A DNA stretch of 64,000 bases from the NCBI GenBank assembly GCA_951217055.1, contig OX578277.1, positions 116,805,904 through 116,869,903 on the forward strand, written 5' to 3'. Under the pieces are notes generated by a model, which searched no databases, was not told the DNA's origin, and worked only from the letters and a program-made list of their open reading frames with translations. This DNA comes from Gerris lacustris. Lineage: Eukaryota; Arthropoda; Insecta; Hemiptera; Gerridae. Shown here one piece after another: positions 11,379 through 21,905 of the stretch; within the stretch, counting starts at the first letter, position 1, and every line of letters begins with the position of its first letter. Made by a program: the position numbers and the translations under genes.

Positions 11379-11814
11379 TAACAGTCAGGAGGGAGTTCGG
11401 AATAAAATATTATTTTCATCTTTATATTCTTTTAATTTGTTTCATCCTATCTTCTTAATATTGACGATAAAACACAACACACGCCAGCTGAATCTAGTGC
11501 AAATGTTACAAACTTTATCATTCATAACAGTTCAAAGTAGGCCTAATATAAAATTCATAGTTAAAAAAAGTCTTTGAGCTTACAAAATCCCTTTTGAAAA
11601 ACAGTTAAAATGTTTTGTATTTAAAAAAACTACAAAAAATAAAAAGTTGTATCCTTGTTAGCCCAAATAAGTGACTTTCAGTGACTTTTTTAAAAATAAG
11701 TGACAAAAAAGTGACTCTCGTCAAAATAAGTGACTTTTAGTGACTTTCAGTGACTCACTACAAGCCTTGACTGGAAATCATTTTGCACGATAAATTTAAA
11801 AAAAAAAAAAAATC
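11379..11814. repeat. GTGACTTT-rich degenerate tandem repeat and flanks
   Basis: At about 11671-11757 the words GTGACTTT, CAGTGACTTT and AAATAAGTGAC alternate irregularly. The rest of the interval is AT-rich with nothing recognised. Confidence 0.5.
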
Positions 11815-12080
11815 TGCAAATTAGTGTGGCACGTGGCTTCCGCGCGCCCTATTATCAGACTTATGGTTACATGGGAAATGAAAGTACGGTTGCTTGGGCC
11901 TGTTTCGATTCCCCGTGGTAGCACACTTATTTTTATTAAGAATGAATGTGCGAGTCGGTTAATGTAGGAACGTCAGTGCGAGCGCTTTTTAACAAACCAT
12001 GTACATTTCCTCTGCACATGGGTGTTAATAATACAAATTCGTTTGTGAGCTTATATATATGAGAAAGGAATGGGCCCAGA
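11815..12080 (+). repeat. Family B' (diverged B subfamily) fragment
   Basis: Starts AATTAGTGTGGCACGTGGC, like family B, then has CTGTTTCGATTCC and a body shared with 40873-41400 and 59645-60117. Incomplete copy. Confidence 0.5.
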
Positions 12081-12270
12081 AATACGAGGATACCATCTCA
12101 ATTTCTTCATAATAGGAAAGAGTGATTATTAAAATAATATGGTATACTTCGAAAATATGTTATACGACAGACTCAAAACTCTTCACTGGTGTCTGAATCG
12201 CATTTCTGTCAAGGAATATTTCAATTCAGAGGTATAAAAGATGTCTTTCCTCATAATAATAATAAAAAAT

Positions 12271-12722
12271 ACTGTCAATTAATGTGGCACATAGCTTCCT
12301 CACATCCTATCCTAAATTATTACATCCTAAATTGTTTTGAGATTTTACATGAATTAAAGAATTAATTGAAAAAAAGTTAATAAGCGCAGATGGTTGATGG
12401 TTGGTGCTACCAGCGGTCTTCATAAATGTACGCATTAAATGTGTGTTTGTGCGCATGGTGAAGAGAAACAAATTAGCGCAGAAGGTTGAGACTTATATGG
12501 GACCAACTGTGGGATGATTATTATTTTCATTAAAACCAGACTAATAGTTTTTAAGATATGTTGGTTTGCATAAATTGAGCGACAGACAGACACGGAGCGA
12601 AACATGTTCCCTGATGTCTGAAATGGATTTCTGTCTTGGAATTTTTTAAATCGGAGACATAAAATATTATCATTCTTCAGAACGATCACATAGTTTCCAC
12701 TACCTTCGGTAAGCTCGGAAGC
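12271..12722 (+). mobile_element. Family B repeat, plus strand
   Basis: Head ACTGTCAATTAATGTGGCAC and tail TACCTTCGGTAAGCTCGGAA. The body contains GCGACAGACAGACACGG (a GTCY-type tract on the other strand) and GATTTCTGTCTTGG. The tail can fold through TTACC/GGTAA. I regard B as a DINE-like non-autonomous element, though its terminal repeats are less clear than in families 1, A and C. The overlapping 98-codon minus frame is not a gene. Confidence 0.65.
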
Positions 12723-13686
12723 AATGTGCAAGAAATTTATGTCTCCTGAAAACTGGTATCCATCACCATGATAATGTATCCAAGATTAAAGGATTTTAAA
12801 GGGAGAAGTATGATAAAGACTTACTAGAATAAAGGTATTAAGTAGAGCTTAGTACTTAGAAAGTAGTGCGGTGTTGCAAGTGCTTGGGGTGCTGTCAAGT
12901 CCCGCCCTGTAAAGCCTAGCAAGGCTACAGACAGACAGACTAAGTTGCATAACGAGCCAGGACTTTAGTGAAAGCTACGAATGCAGTCGGGGGCTTTCCT
13001 TTCAAATCTCCGCTCACGAGACCTCTCCGCTTTATTACTAATTATTTCTCACTCGAATTAATCTTCTCAGCTAATGAGTTAAGCGTCCTAATTGGCATTG
13101 CAAAGTATCCAACCAATCTTATTCTATCTCAGCTCGTGGAATGTTTTCTGGCTCGTGCCATATTAACGTTCCACAGTTTAAAAGTTTTAAATATTTTTAA
13201 AATGATTACTATAATTTAATTAATCATTAGCAACTATTTCATTACTATTATTCGTTTATTGTGTGAGTGGTTGTGATAAATTATAGAAATAAGCAGACCA
13301 AGTAGGTTTTTATGACCAATTTTTTAACTAACAGGGTGACGCAACAGCCCTTGGAGAACCTACGAAAGATCTTCTACAACTATAAATGAAAGAGATGAGA
13401 CGGGGTCAGCGTGTCGCTCAGTCAGCAGTATAAACCTTATAATAGGCATAGCCAGCACATAGCGATGCTGGGTCACCACCAAGTGGCTGGTCCGACAATC
13501 AAATCCCTATCTGTGGTCACCCATCCCATAGTTGTGACCACTCCTGATGCTGTTTAGCTTCCTATACGAGTTTCCAGGCACCCATTTTAAAGAACTAAAT
13601 TTGCAGCTAATAAGGCAAAGATATCTTAATACATGAATATTAAACATTTGACTTTGTTTTAAGGAAGATGATCTTGGACTAAATTA
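12723..13686. other. Unassigned sequence
   Basis: No gene supported. 12880-13040 is somewhat more GC-rich and contains an 83-codon plus frame from 12968 without recognisable domains. 13440-13500 has small hairpins (CCAGCA/TGCTGG). Confidence 0.4.
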
Positions 13687-14296
13687 ACTGCCAATTGGTG
13701 TGGCACATAGCTTCCTCGCATCCTAGGCACATAGTACCTCAAATCATTGATTTTATGATTTTACAAGACATTATTGTCTAATTTGTTTAATTGCTTCCTC
13801 CGTTATTTTAGTATGTCAAAATAGTTTTGATTTTTTACATGAATTAATGTATCAATTTAGCAAAAGTTAAAAAGCGCAGACGCAGACGGTTCAAATTAAT
13901 CTGGGGCTATCTGCGGGTTACTTTCGATAAACTATAAAAGTTTCATACAAATCAGATAAGTATACTTATGAAGCTATAGGTGTAAATAAATGTATGATTG
14001 TGCACATGTGGAAGAGAACAAAATGAGCGCTGAAGGTTGAAACTTATATGGATCCAACAATGAGCTAATTATGATCTACAATACAAATTTCATTAAAATC
14101 GGACGTGTAGCTTTTAAGATATGTTGGTACGCAAAAATTGAGTGACAGACCGACAGACAGACACAGAACCAACAATTTTCCCTGATGTCTGAAACGGATG
14201 TCTGTTTTGGAATTTTTGAAATCGGTGACATAGAATATATTCGTTCTTCAGAACGATCACAAAGCTTCCGTTACCTTCGGCAAGCTCGGAAGCAAA
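13687..14296 (+). mobile_element. Family B repeat, full-length plus copy
   Basis: Head ACTGCCAATTGGTGTGGCAC, then CATAGCTTCCTCGCATCC. The body has CGACAGACAGACACAGAACC, and the tail is TACCTTCGGCAAGCTCGGAA. About 610 bp, one of the most complete copies. Confidence 0.7.
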
Positions 14297-14717
14297 ACCT
14301 TAAACTAAGCGTAAGATTGGACAAGAGAGGTAGTAAGGAGGACTGTCTATGATGCTCATGGTGCAAGTTATTCATTTGGCCCAGATGCTCTTAGACTCCT
14401 GCTTAAGGCCGGACCGCACATTGAGGTGCAGGCGATACAGGGCAGGGCAGGCTTTGTGAACCCCAGAAATATACGAGATCTTGTGAATTAAGACACAGAG
14501 CAGTACTGCGCCACACGAGGTCTGTCCCACACTTGTGGATCTGACGTTTTGCTTGTGGAGGGTAGGCCTCATAAGGACTTTATTTTTAGCGCCAAATTTC
14601 CTATATAAGACCCCAAAGTGGGGTAGTCTCTTTAAATCGAAAAAATCCATAATGCAGAATCGATTTATTTAAGACCCTCCATTGTGTTTTTCTCTGTGTG
14701 ATAGTGACTCATCATAA
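14297..14717. other. Moderately GC-rich unassigned stretch
   Basis: A 92-codon minus frame (14372-14650) spans this segment, but I recognise no domain and see no splice or start context. It could be a transposon or transcript remnant. No function is assigned. Confidence 0.35.
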
Positions 14718-15032
14718 AAGAGGTGTAGTTCAATAACCAAACAACGTCTTCACACAAAGTAATTGTATTTGTAACAATTGACTGGTTTCGGCTGTTCTAA
14801 ACCAGCCTTCTTCAGATAATCTGTGCAGGTTATAAAGAGACTCTAAAAGTATCAAGTATAATAGATATAGAATAGTATAATCCTAATCAACAGTACTTTT
14901 TGAGTCTCTTTATAACCTACACAACACAGATTATCTGAAGAAGGCTGCTTTAGAACAGCCAAAACCGGTCAATTGTTCCAATTACAATTATTTTGTGTCA
15001 AGACCTTGTTTTGATATTGAAATACACCTCTT
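14718..15032. mobile_element. Fold-back MITE, 315 bp
   Basis: Long inverted arms (about 14718-14845 and 14903-15032) begin AAGAGGTGTAGTTCAATA and end TATTGAAATACACCTCTT. Inside are CTGGTTTCGGCTGTTCTAAA and its inverted counterpart. The loop is about 55 bp. No coding capacity. The end AGGTGTA resembles the larger fold-back at 34303. Confidence 0.7.
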
Positions 15033-15873
15033 CTGACGATTTATTTAATTGAAAGAATACATTTTTCCCTTCACATAAAAGATAGATGTGATTTGAAAGA
15101 AATTTTCATATTTATGAACTAATAAAATAGAACAGGTGTTGTATCTAGTTGGTTTGTTAAGAAATGAGAAAGGAAATATCAAGTTAAACATTTCGAAACG
15201 ACATATTATCCAAGGAAACTAATATAGAGCTCATTATAATTATGATTATGGAGGAGGTAATGTGGGTGTAAGGTTGCAGTGTAATACAGACTACTTGATA
15301 TGGTGTATTTGGCAGGTTATGCAACTCTTCAGGAACAACATCTCAACTGGTTTATATACACAACCGGTAGCTGCGACCTAATCTCTACTTCGCACAACTG
15401 TGTCAAATCAACCAACTACCTGTATATGGAACAACATTCATATAAACATATTATCGACTCTATCTCCAGTATAACTCCTACCCGGCACACTCTATAATTC
15501 AAATAATAATCAACTATTGTTTTTATCAGTTTATTTCGGTAATCGGTTCGTTTAATTGTTCACTACATTCTGTTCGTCGTTTCTTCGAAAATTTCGTGGA
15601 TATAAAACACAGTAAATTAAACTCAGAGTGAAAAATAAGTTAGCTAAATTGATAGATAAGAGCAAAGTTGATATTTTCCTAAAAATTATGATGAAATTTG
15701 TCTTGTCATAACACGATTTTGACACCTTCACCTGGTCGTCATCTGTTAGCAGATACTGGATCCACTAAAACTAATATTTATTAAAATATCAGCTATTGTC
15801 GTTTTATATGACAAAAAACTATATTAACTTTGTTATTTAAATTATATTTTGCTTCCATGTTTACCAAATATAA
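15033..15873. other. AT-rich, nothing recognised
   Basis: A 65-codon frame near 15300 has no recognisable content. No repeat partner was found. Confidence 0.5.
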
Positions 15874-16390
15874 TTGAAGCTGTGCGATTATTCTGAAGAA
15901 GATATTTCTTGATACCAAAATAATTACTTATTAAAAAATTCCAAGTCAAAATCCGTTTCAGACATCAGATAACATTTTCGGGCTTGTGTCTGCTATCGTT
16001 TAACATTTTTGCGAACCGCAATATTTTGTAAATCATTATTCCATAAAAATTAGATAAGTGCTTTTGGTGATATAGGTGTACATAAATGTATGTTTGTACG
16101 CATGTGGAAGAGAAACAAATGACCGTAGAAGGTTGAAACTTATATGGTAACAAAATGGGCTAGTTATGTAAAATACCTATACCATCCCAATTTCAATTAA
16201 GTCCTATGAGTAGTTTTTAATACATGTTGGTTCGCAAACATTAAGTGACTTACAGACCGACAAACAGACAAGTAACCAAAAACGTTCCCTCCTGTTTAAA
16301 ACAGATTTCTGTCTTGGAATTTTTTAAATCGAATTTTTGAATCTAAAATAATGATTCTCTTCGGAACGATCACATAGCTTCCGTTACCGG
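15874..16390. repeat. Inverted family B composite
   Basis: 15874 to about 16040 reads as family B on the minus strand (AATCCGTTTCAGACATCAG, TTTTTGCGAACCGCAATATT). About 16045-16390 reads on the plus strand (GGTGATATAGGTGTACATAA, ACGATCACATAGCTTCCGTT). The two halves meet head to head. Confidence 0.55.
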
Positions 16391-16419
16391 GAAAATTTAA
16401 TCAATTTTACAATAATAGG

Positions 16420-16945
16420 TTGTTAATGCATAAAATCATTATAGAATACTATATGACAACAGGATGCTATGTGCCACACTAATTGATAGACAATTTTACA
16501 AGAAATAAAGTATCACTTTAGCTAAATTTAAATAATGCAGACGGTTAAAAATTATTCCGGGGCTATCTGCGGGCTACTTTCAATAAACCATCCAAATTTC
16601 AATAAAATCATACATGAGTAATTTGAAGATATAGTTGAAAATAAATGTATGTTTTTGCGCAAGTGGAAGAAAAAGAAATTGGCGCAGAAGGTTAAAACGT
16701 ATATGGGACAGTGAGCTAATTATGGCCTACCATCCGAATTTCATTAAAATCGGACGAGAAACTTTTAAGATATGTTTGTTCCCAAATATTGAGCGAGAGA
16801 CCAACAAACAGACGCAGAACCAAAAATGTTCCTTGATGTTTTTTACGGATTTCTGTCTTGGAATTTTTGAAATCGGAGACCTACACAATTTTCGTTCTTA
16901 GGAACGATCACATAGCTTCCGTCACATGCTTCCGGAAGCAAAATA
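16420..16945. repeat. Inverted family B composite, second example
   Basis: About 16428-16492 is the family head on the minus strand (GGATGCTATGTGCCACACTA). It is followed at once by a plus-strand body starting AAAGTATCACTTTAGC and ending ACGATCACATAGCTTCCGTC with CGGAAGCAAAATAGG. Confidence 0.55.
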
Positions 16946-17030
16946 GGTTGTAAAAACTTAAAATGTTTGAAGTATACAAATTAGGACGCGAGAAATCTAT
17001 GTGCCACACTAATAGGCTGACTATTTTTTT
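16946..17030 (-). repeat. Family B head fragment
   Basis: Contains GACGCGAGAAATCTATGTG and CCACACTAATAGGCTGACTA, a diverged minus-strand head. Confidence 0.5.
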
Positions 17031-17999
17031 TTAATTAAAATATCTTAATAATTTTGGTTTAGCAAAATAAGACAATTCTTAAAGAGATAAGTGAAAAAAC
17101 CATGTTTTTCTCTAAGCCATATATACGAAGCTTTAAGCTGCCGTATGATTACGTTATGCAAGATGATCCAGATCAACAAATTAGTGGAAACAATTTGTTT
17201 AAATATATTTATTTAATATGACTCCTTATTAAGGAAAATTATAGGGACGAGGTAGCGTTGTTCGTTTTGGACTTAATGTTGAAACATGATGAATAATTTA
17301 CAAGGTTCGCTTAATAGTACATTAAAATCAACTAAATTGCAATTAGCCTGATTTGTTGACCCTCTCTGACTCAAGCTTAACTTCACTTAGAACTCTGTAC
17401 AAGCAATTTGTTTCATCATAAGGTCTCCTAATAAGAAAAGTATAATTAGTCTTCTATTACAATTATTATTGTTCTAAGAAAAACCAAGGTAAAAAGACAT
17501 CTTGCTTTGAATAATCTCCCAACCTTAAGACCTCATTATCATTAATCCGTTCATTAAATTTGACCCTAGAAGCATTAAAGTGATTCATTCTCAAGGCTTG
17601 GGCAATTCATAAAATAACATTAATCTGTCAAAAGAAGTTCAATAAAACATCAAATGTCAATGAATAATGAAACAAATTGATTCATTGTTCAATTAAAAAT
17701 AATAAAAATAACGACATTGAACTTTTCTAAATGTAATCAATACTTAATTAACAGTTCATTTATAATTATTGTTCATTTGATAATTAATTTTTGTTTTTTT
17801 TATTTAGAAGTTTCTTTTCATTGTACGATTATTATAATTATATAATTAACTTTTTTTCATATTCAGTTATATCTAAGAAGTCTTTTATTCTATTTTTTAC
17901 ATAAAAGAATTAATATAAAGACCATATAATAGGATAAAGAACGAATTATAATAATACAAATTCTTTATATATAAATATATATGTACGATGTAAAAGAAT
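17031..17999. other. Very AT-rich, nothing recognised
   Basis: No repeat, gene or structure that I can support. Confidence 0.5.
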
Positions 18000-18460
18000 G
18001 GAAATTCCAAAGGCGGACGAGTTTGAAAAGAAAATGATAATTTGATAATGAAGAGGACGTTGTGTGGAAGGAAGGAGTTGGATGTAGTAGGACCAAGTTT
18101 TTATCTTTTTTCGACACAAGTCTAGAAAGGATGCGAAGGTGTCCTTCTTGCTCGCAACTCCTGCGGACAAATGAGGATCATCGGCCTGACAATGGACGGT
18201 GTAGTTGGAAGAGGAGACAAAGGAAACCACTGGATGGCTTGGCGCAGAACAAACAAAGGACTCTCAGTGGCGAAGCCAGGAACAAAAGCATGTCGAGAGT
18301 TGCGACTACCTCAAGACACCGTGCTGCTCCTGAACCTCGCAGGATCTATCTGGTTCCAAGGATACATCTCAACCCATCCTCTCAATATATCCTTTACTAC
18401 AGCTCGGTATAATGACTCATTTTTTGTTATCTTAGATCTGTATGAGGTATAAAGTCCAGT
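18000..18460. other. GC-raised stretch with overlapping short frames
   Basis: Composition rises against the AT-rich surroundings. Two plus frames (18062-18412, 18171-18452) and one minus frame overlap, none with a domain I recognise. It may be a decayed transposon coding fragment. No function assigned. Confidence 0.3.
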
Positions 18461-19839
18461 TGCATCGGTTCTATAGGCTTCTGCAACGGCTGTTGAATCA
18501 TACTGAAGGTTACAGGGAATTCATTCAAAGGATATATAATATGAATTCAAGGTGTAGAGAGTGTGTATATTCAAGGTGTAGAGGGTATAATCCCATCTCG
18601 TAATGAGTAGTGTAGAGACAATCTCTGTTCTCTGTTTTTACCTCTCTCTACTTCGAAAATTCCATCATTTTTGTTGTCACACCGGTAAAAGGTACAGATA
18701 ATCTTATCACTAACTAGTGAAGATTAAAAAGAAACAGAACTTAAAAATATTCAAGAAAACATTCTATAAAATTAAAAATGGTATTATTTCAATACAAAGT
18801 ATTCACACAAAAGTTATAAATACAAATAGAAACATTAAACATTTTTGAGCTTACAACATGTGTGCGAATAAAGCATGCTCATATTCACATGTAAATGCTA
18901 ACTTCTCTATAAATTTCCTATGTGTGGATCGAATGTACCCCATTGTTTTAAATTTCAACTCACTAGTTGGAACGGTTCGGGAGATGGTGGACTTAAGTAC
19001 GGCAGCCACACAAACATGTCACCCTCGGCATAAGGGTTTAGAGGAGCATCTACCAAACCCTACAAATCAATTTTTATGTCTAAAACTCAAAACTAGAAAT
19101 ATCTCGATAAGAAATGACATGATTATGAAAACAGCAACAGCCTGCAATACGAAACAAGTAATTAACTTAATAGATTAGCCACATTTCAAGTTGAAATCTC
19201 TCGTTGCTTTTCATTTATAATGTGTTTACAATGAACAGAGGAATCTAATTTTGTCAGTTTAAATCCCAAACACGTATTTCACATGATTTTAGAGAATATT
19301 CGAAAAAAATTAAGCTATTGCAAAATTTTATGCTTCAAAATTTTTGTAATGCGAATTTTTGAAAAAATTTTCCATGGAAATCCGTTTTAGGCCAACCTTA
19401 ATCGATTCCTGAAATTTAACACTTTTTTTATTTATGTATGTATGTATGTATAATGTATATATTATGTATGTGTCACTCTAGACTCTAGACGATATCTCAC
19501 GCTTGGATGCACTTAAAAAATCCAAACAAATTTTAAAATGTCAGAAATATCAAACGAAAGAATGAGTTCGTTTCTTTGAAAATTCGGTCATTAAGTCATG
19601 GTACATGACTTTTGGTCATAGTGTTTTTTAATAACCGATTGAAGATTTCCACTGAAAATAATTTCCCTGCACAATCGATTTCTTTGTTAGGATGGTAATA
19701 TCATTACAAATAATTATTTGTTTTGACTGAGATTTTGTGGTAGCACTTCATAATTATGACTAGAGAGCTTGGTAGAAAGTTGCACCACAATGTTGTCATC
19801 ACAATTTTTATTATATTATATTTTCAGTGATCCCTTTTT
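18461..19839. other. Unassigned, with a TATG microsatellite
   Basis: TATGTATGTATGTATG lies at about 19434-19452. ATTCAAGGTGTAGAG occurs twice near 18545-18585. A 106-codon plus frame at 18858-19178 has no recognisable content. Confidence 0.4.
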
Positions 19840-20313
19840 AGGGTCCGTAGGCAAAACCCTTATATTTTCCTGCGTGTGTCTGTCCGTCCGTCCGGTCGCG
19901 TGCTCTCACGGCTAAACCTTTCGTCCCATCACTTTGAAATTTGGCATGTATGTGTCTTGTACCTACCCACATATTTTAAAAATATAGCGAATCGCTTGTG
20001 TGAAGCGCAAATAATCTGAAAAAAATCCTGAACATTCTTTGACCAAAAGTAAAGATACCACTTTTTGTAAATATCTAACCACCTCTATAACTATGGTCTT
20101 TTCAATGTATTTATATGGTTGTAGCCCGGTTCAGTGGCAAAGAAATACTTCATCAGAATTATGTTTATGTGTTTTGAGAATATCAGACCCATAGGATAGT
20201 TCAAGTAAGCAATATACATGCAATATAATAATATATCAATAGGGTACTACTTAAACTATACAGGGTTGCCTACGGACCCTCGCTGTGTGCTGACTAGCAC
20301 ACACTTGACTTGT
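19840..20313 (+). mobile_element. HINE family C, short form
   Basis: Begins AGGGTCCGTAGGCAAAAC, followed by GTCTGTCCGTCCGTCC (a perfect GTCY tract). The inverted terminal copy TTGCCTACGGACCCT ends at 20281, and a stem-loop follows (GTGTGCT GACT AGCACAC) about 30 bp before the end. This is a textbook asymmetric-TIR, GTCY and 3'-hairpin arrangement. It lacks an internal segment of about 240 bp present in the two other copies. Confidence 0.8.
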
Positions 20314-20732
20314 TTAATTGAAGCAATGTGGTTTTGAAATAGGTCCAACAGGAATAATACTATCTCTGCTTCAACACACCGCGGCTATATTTCCACCTTC
20401 TCTTAGGTCATGTTCAAGCCTATATAACGTAATGCAAGGTTTTACTATTCTTAATTCTTGATTTACTATTCTGCCACAAAGCTCAACAACATTATTACTC
20501 ACATTTATTGCAATACTAGCTGGATACGTGTTCCGCTACGGAGTGTTGTTTTAATTTGATAAATTTGTATCCTACCATCAAGAAACATATAAACTATTTT
20601 ACCATGCGAGGATATCTTGATTCTATCCCTCCCACTTATTTCAATACCCCTTCCTCTTTGATAAGATAATTTGAAAATATCTCGAATTTACCCCCCTAAA
20701 ATATGACAAAACATACTACAATTACTGTACTC
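20314..20732. other. Unassigned sequence
   Basis: No feature supported between the HINE and the MITE. Confidence 0.5.
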
Positions 20733-20974
20733 CAGTGGCGTAACTGTACCTATGGGCCCGCACTGCGGGGAGCCCCCGATGCCAGGGGGGCCCCCAATTC
20801 CAATGAACTGATGCCAATGGGGGCCCCCTAAGAAAACTACCTGGGATGAATTCCTAAACTTCTATACTAGATCTGAACGCCCCGAGCTTTTTGTTTTGCT
20901 CATCAATTTTTCTTTTGGCGAGAGGCCCTTAAAAAGTTCTAGTGGGGGCCCCCACTACCATAGCTACGCCACTG
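20733..20974. mobile_element. hAT-like MITE with CAGTGGCGTA termini
   Basis: Ends CAGTGGCGTAACT and AGCTACGCCACTG are inverted repeats with one mismatch. The interior is GC-rich with GGGGGCCCCC blocks. A relative lies at 29317-29555. CAG-starting ends fit hAT, but I cannot see a clean 8-bp duplication here. Confidence 0.6.
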
Positions 20975-20975
20975 G

Positions 20976-21117
20976 TGACACCCCTCATAATGGACACCCC
21001 TCTATAATGGACACTCCTCTATAATGGACAATCCTCTACAATGGACACCCCTCTATAATGGACACCCCTCTATAATGGACACCCCTCTACAATAGACACC
21101 CTTCTATACTTGACATG
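20976..21117. repeat. 17-bp tandem array
   Basis: About eight imperfect copies of CCTCTATAATGGACACC, starting immediately at the right end of the MITE. Confidence 0.8.
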
Positions 21118-21242
21118 AATACTTAAATATGGTCCCATGGGCCCTAAACACCTCTTTTGACAAACGAGTTAATTTAACTTTAGTAAAATTGGAATTTTTA
21201 AAATTCAAAATATAGATGTGTATTGCGTATGTACAATTTTTT

Positions 21243-21680
21243 TACTTTCTCATATAAAGAGAAAGTATTGTGATGGCGCCAAAATTTAATTTGGAGATTT
21301 TGATGGATTTTCACGTTTTTTGAGTCCAAAAAAGTGTTTTTTAACAAATGCCTGTCTTTCTGTCGTTTGTGCAGACGCCTGACGCCTAAACTACTGGGCC
21401 GATTTTGACGAAATTTGGCATAGACTTTCAGAAAAATCATACCCCGGGGCGAAATCAAGGAATCACTTTTGGCTCCCACTTTTGGGAACGCAACCCCCCA
21501 AAAACTCATTTCTCGAAAATGGTTCCGACAATTTTGATTAAAAAATTTTAAAATGTAGTCAATTAAATACGAATCTAACGATATAAGCCGTTTTCCCGGG
21601 AAAAATCTAGTCCCTGAGAAAATAGCTTTAAACTCGGAATGAGAGAGGCCGGGTTCGATTCCCTGCCGAGGAGGAGCTAT
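21243..21680 (+). mobile_element. HINE family A, 3'-truncated copy
   Basis: Terminal hairpin TACTTTCTC/GAGAAAGTA, a GCCTGTCTTTCTGTCG tract, and the B box GGGTTCGATTCC near 21651-21662, after which it loses similarity. A 178-codon minus frame runs across it and is discussed as a finding, not as a gene. Confidence 0.7.
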
Positions 21681-21837
21681 TCTCAATCCTACCGACTTTT
21701 GCTTTACGAATTTGAACACTTTGAATATTGCCACTGCTCTTCCCTTTCGTTATATTTATTTTACACACCCTCATTAACATTATTTAAAATAATGTTGATA
21801 TAATACATATAACAATAAAGTAATATAACAATAATGT

Positions 21838-21905
21838 TAATATAACGATAAAGTACGTGATAGAATGTGAGGAATTACGTGCCACACTAATTGGCAGTCT
21901 ATTTT
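21838..21905 (-). repeat. Family B head fragment
   Basis: GTGCCACACTAATTGGCAGT preceded by a diverged GTGAGGAATTAC. Isolated terminal piece. Confidence 0.55.

Noticed and set aside
14372..14650. 92-codon minus frame
   Set aside because: No recognisable domain, start context or splice signals.
18062..18452. Possible gene of about 116 codons
   Set aside because: Two plus frames and a minus frame compete, and none shows a domain. Kept only as a GC-raised stretch.
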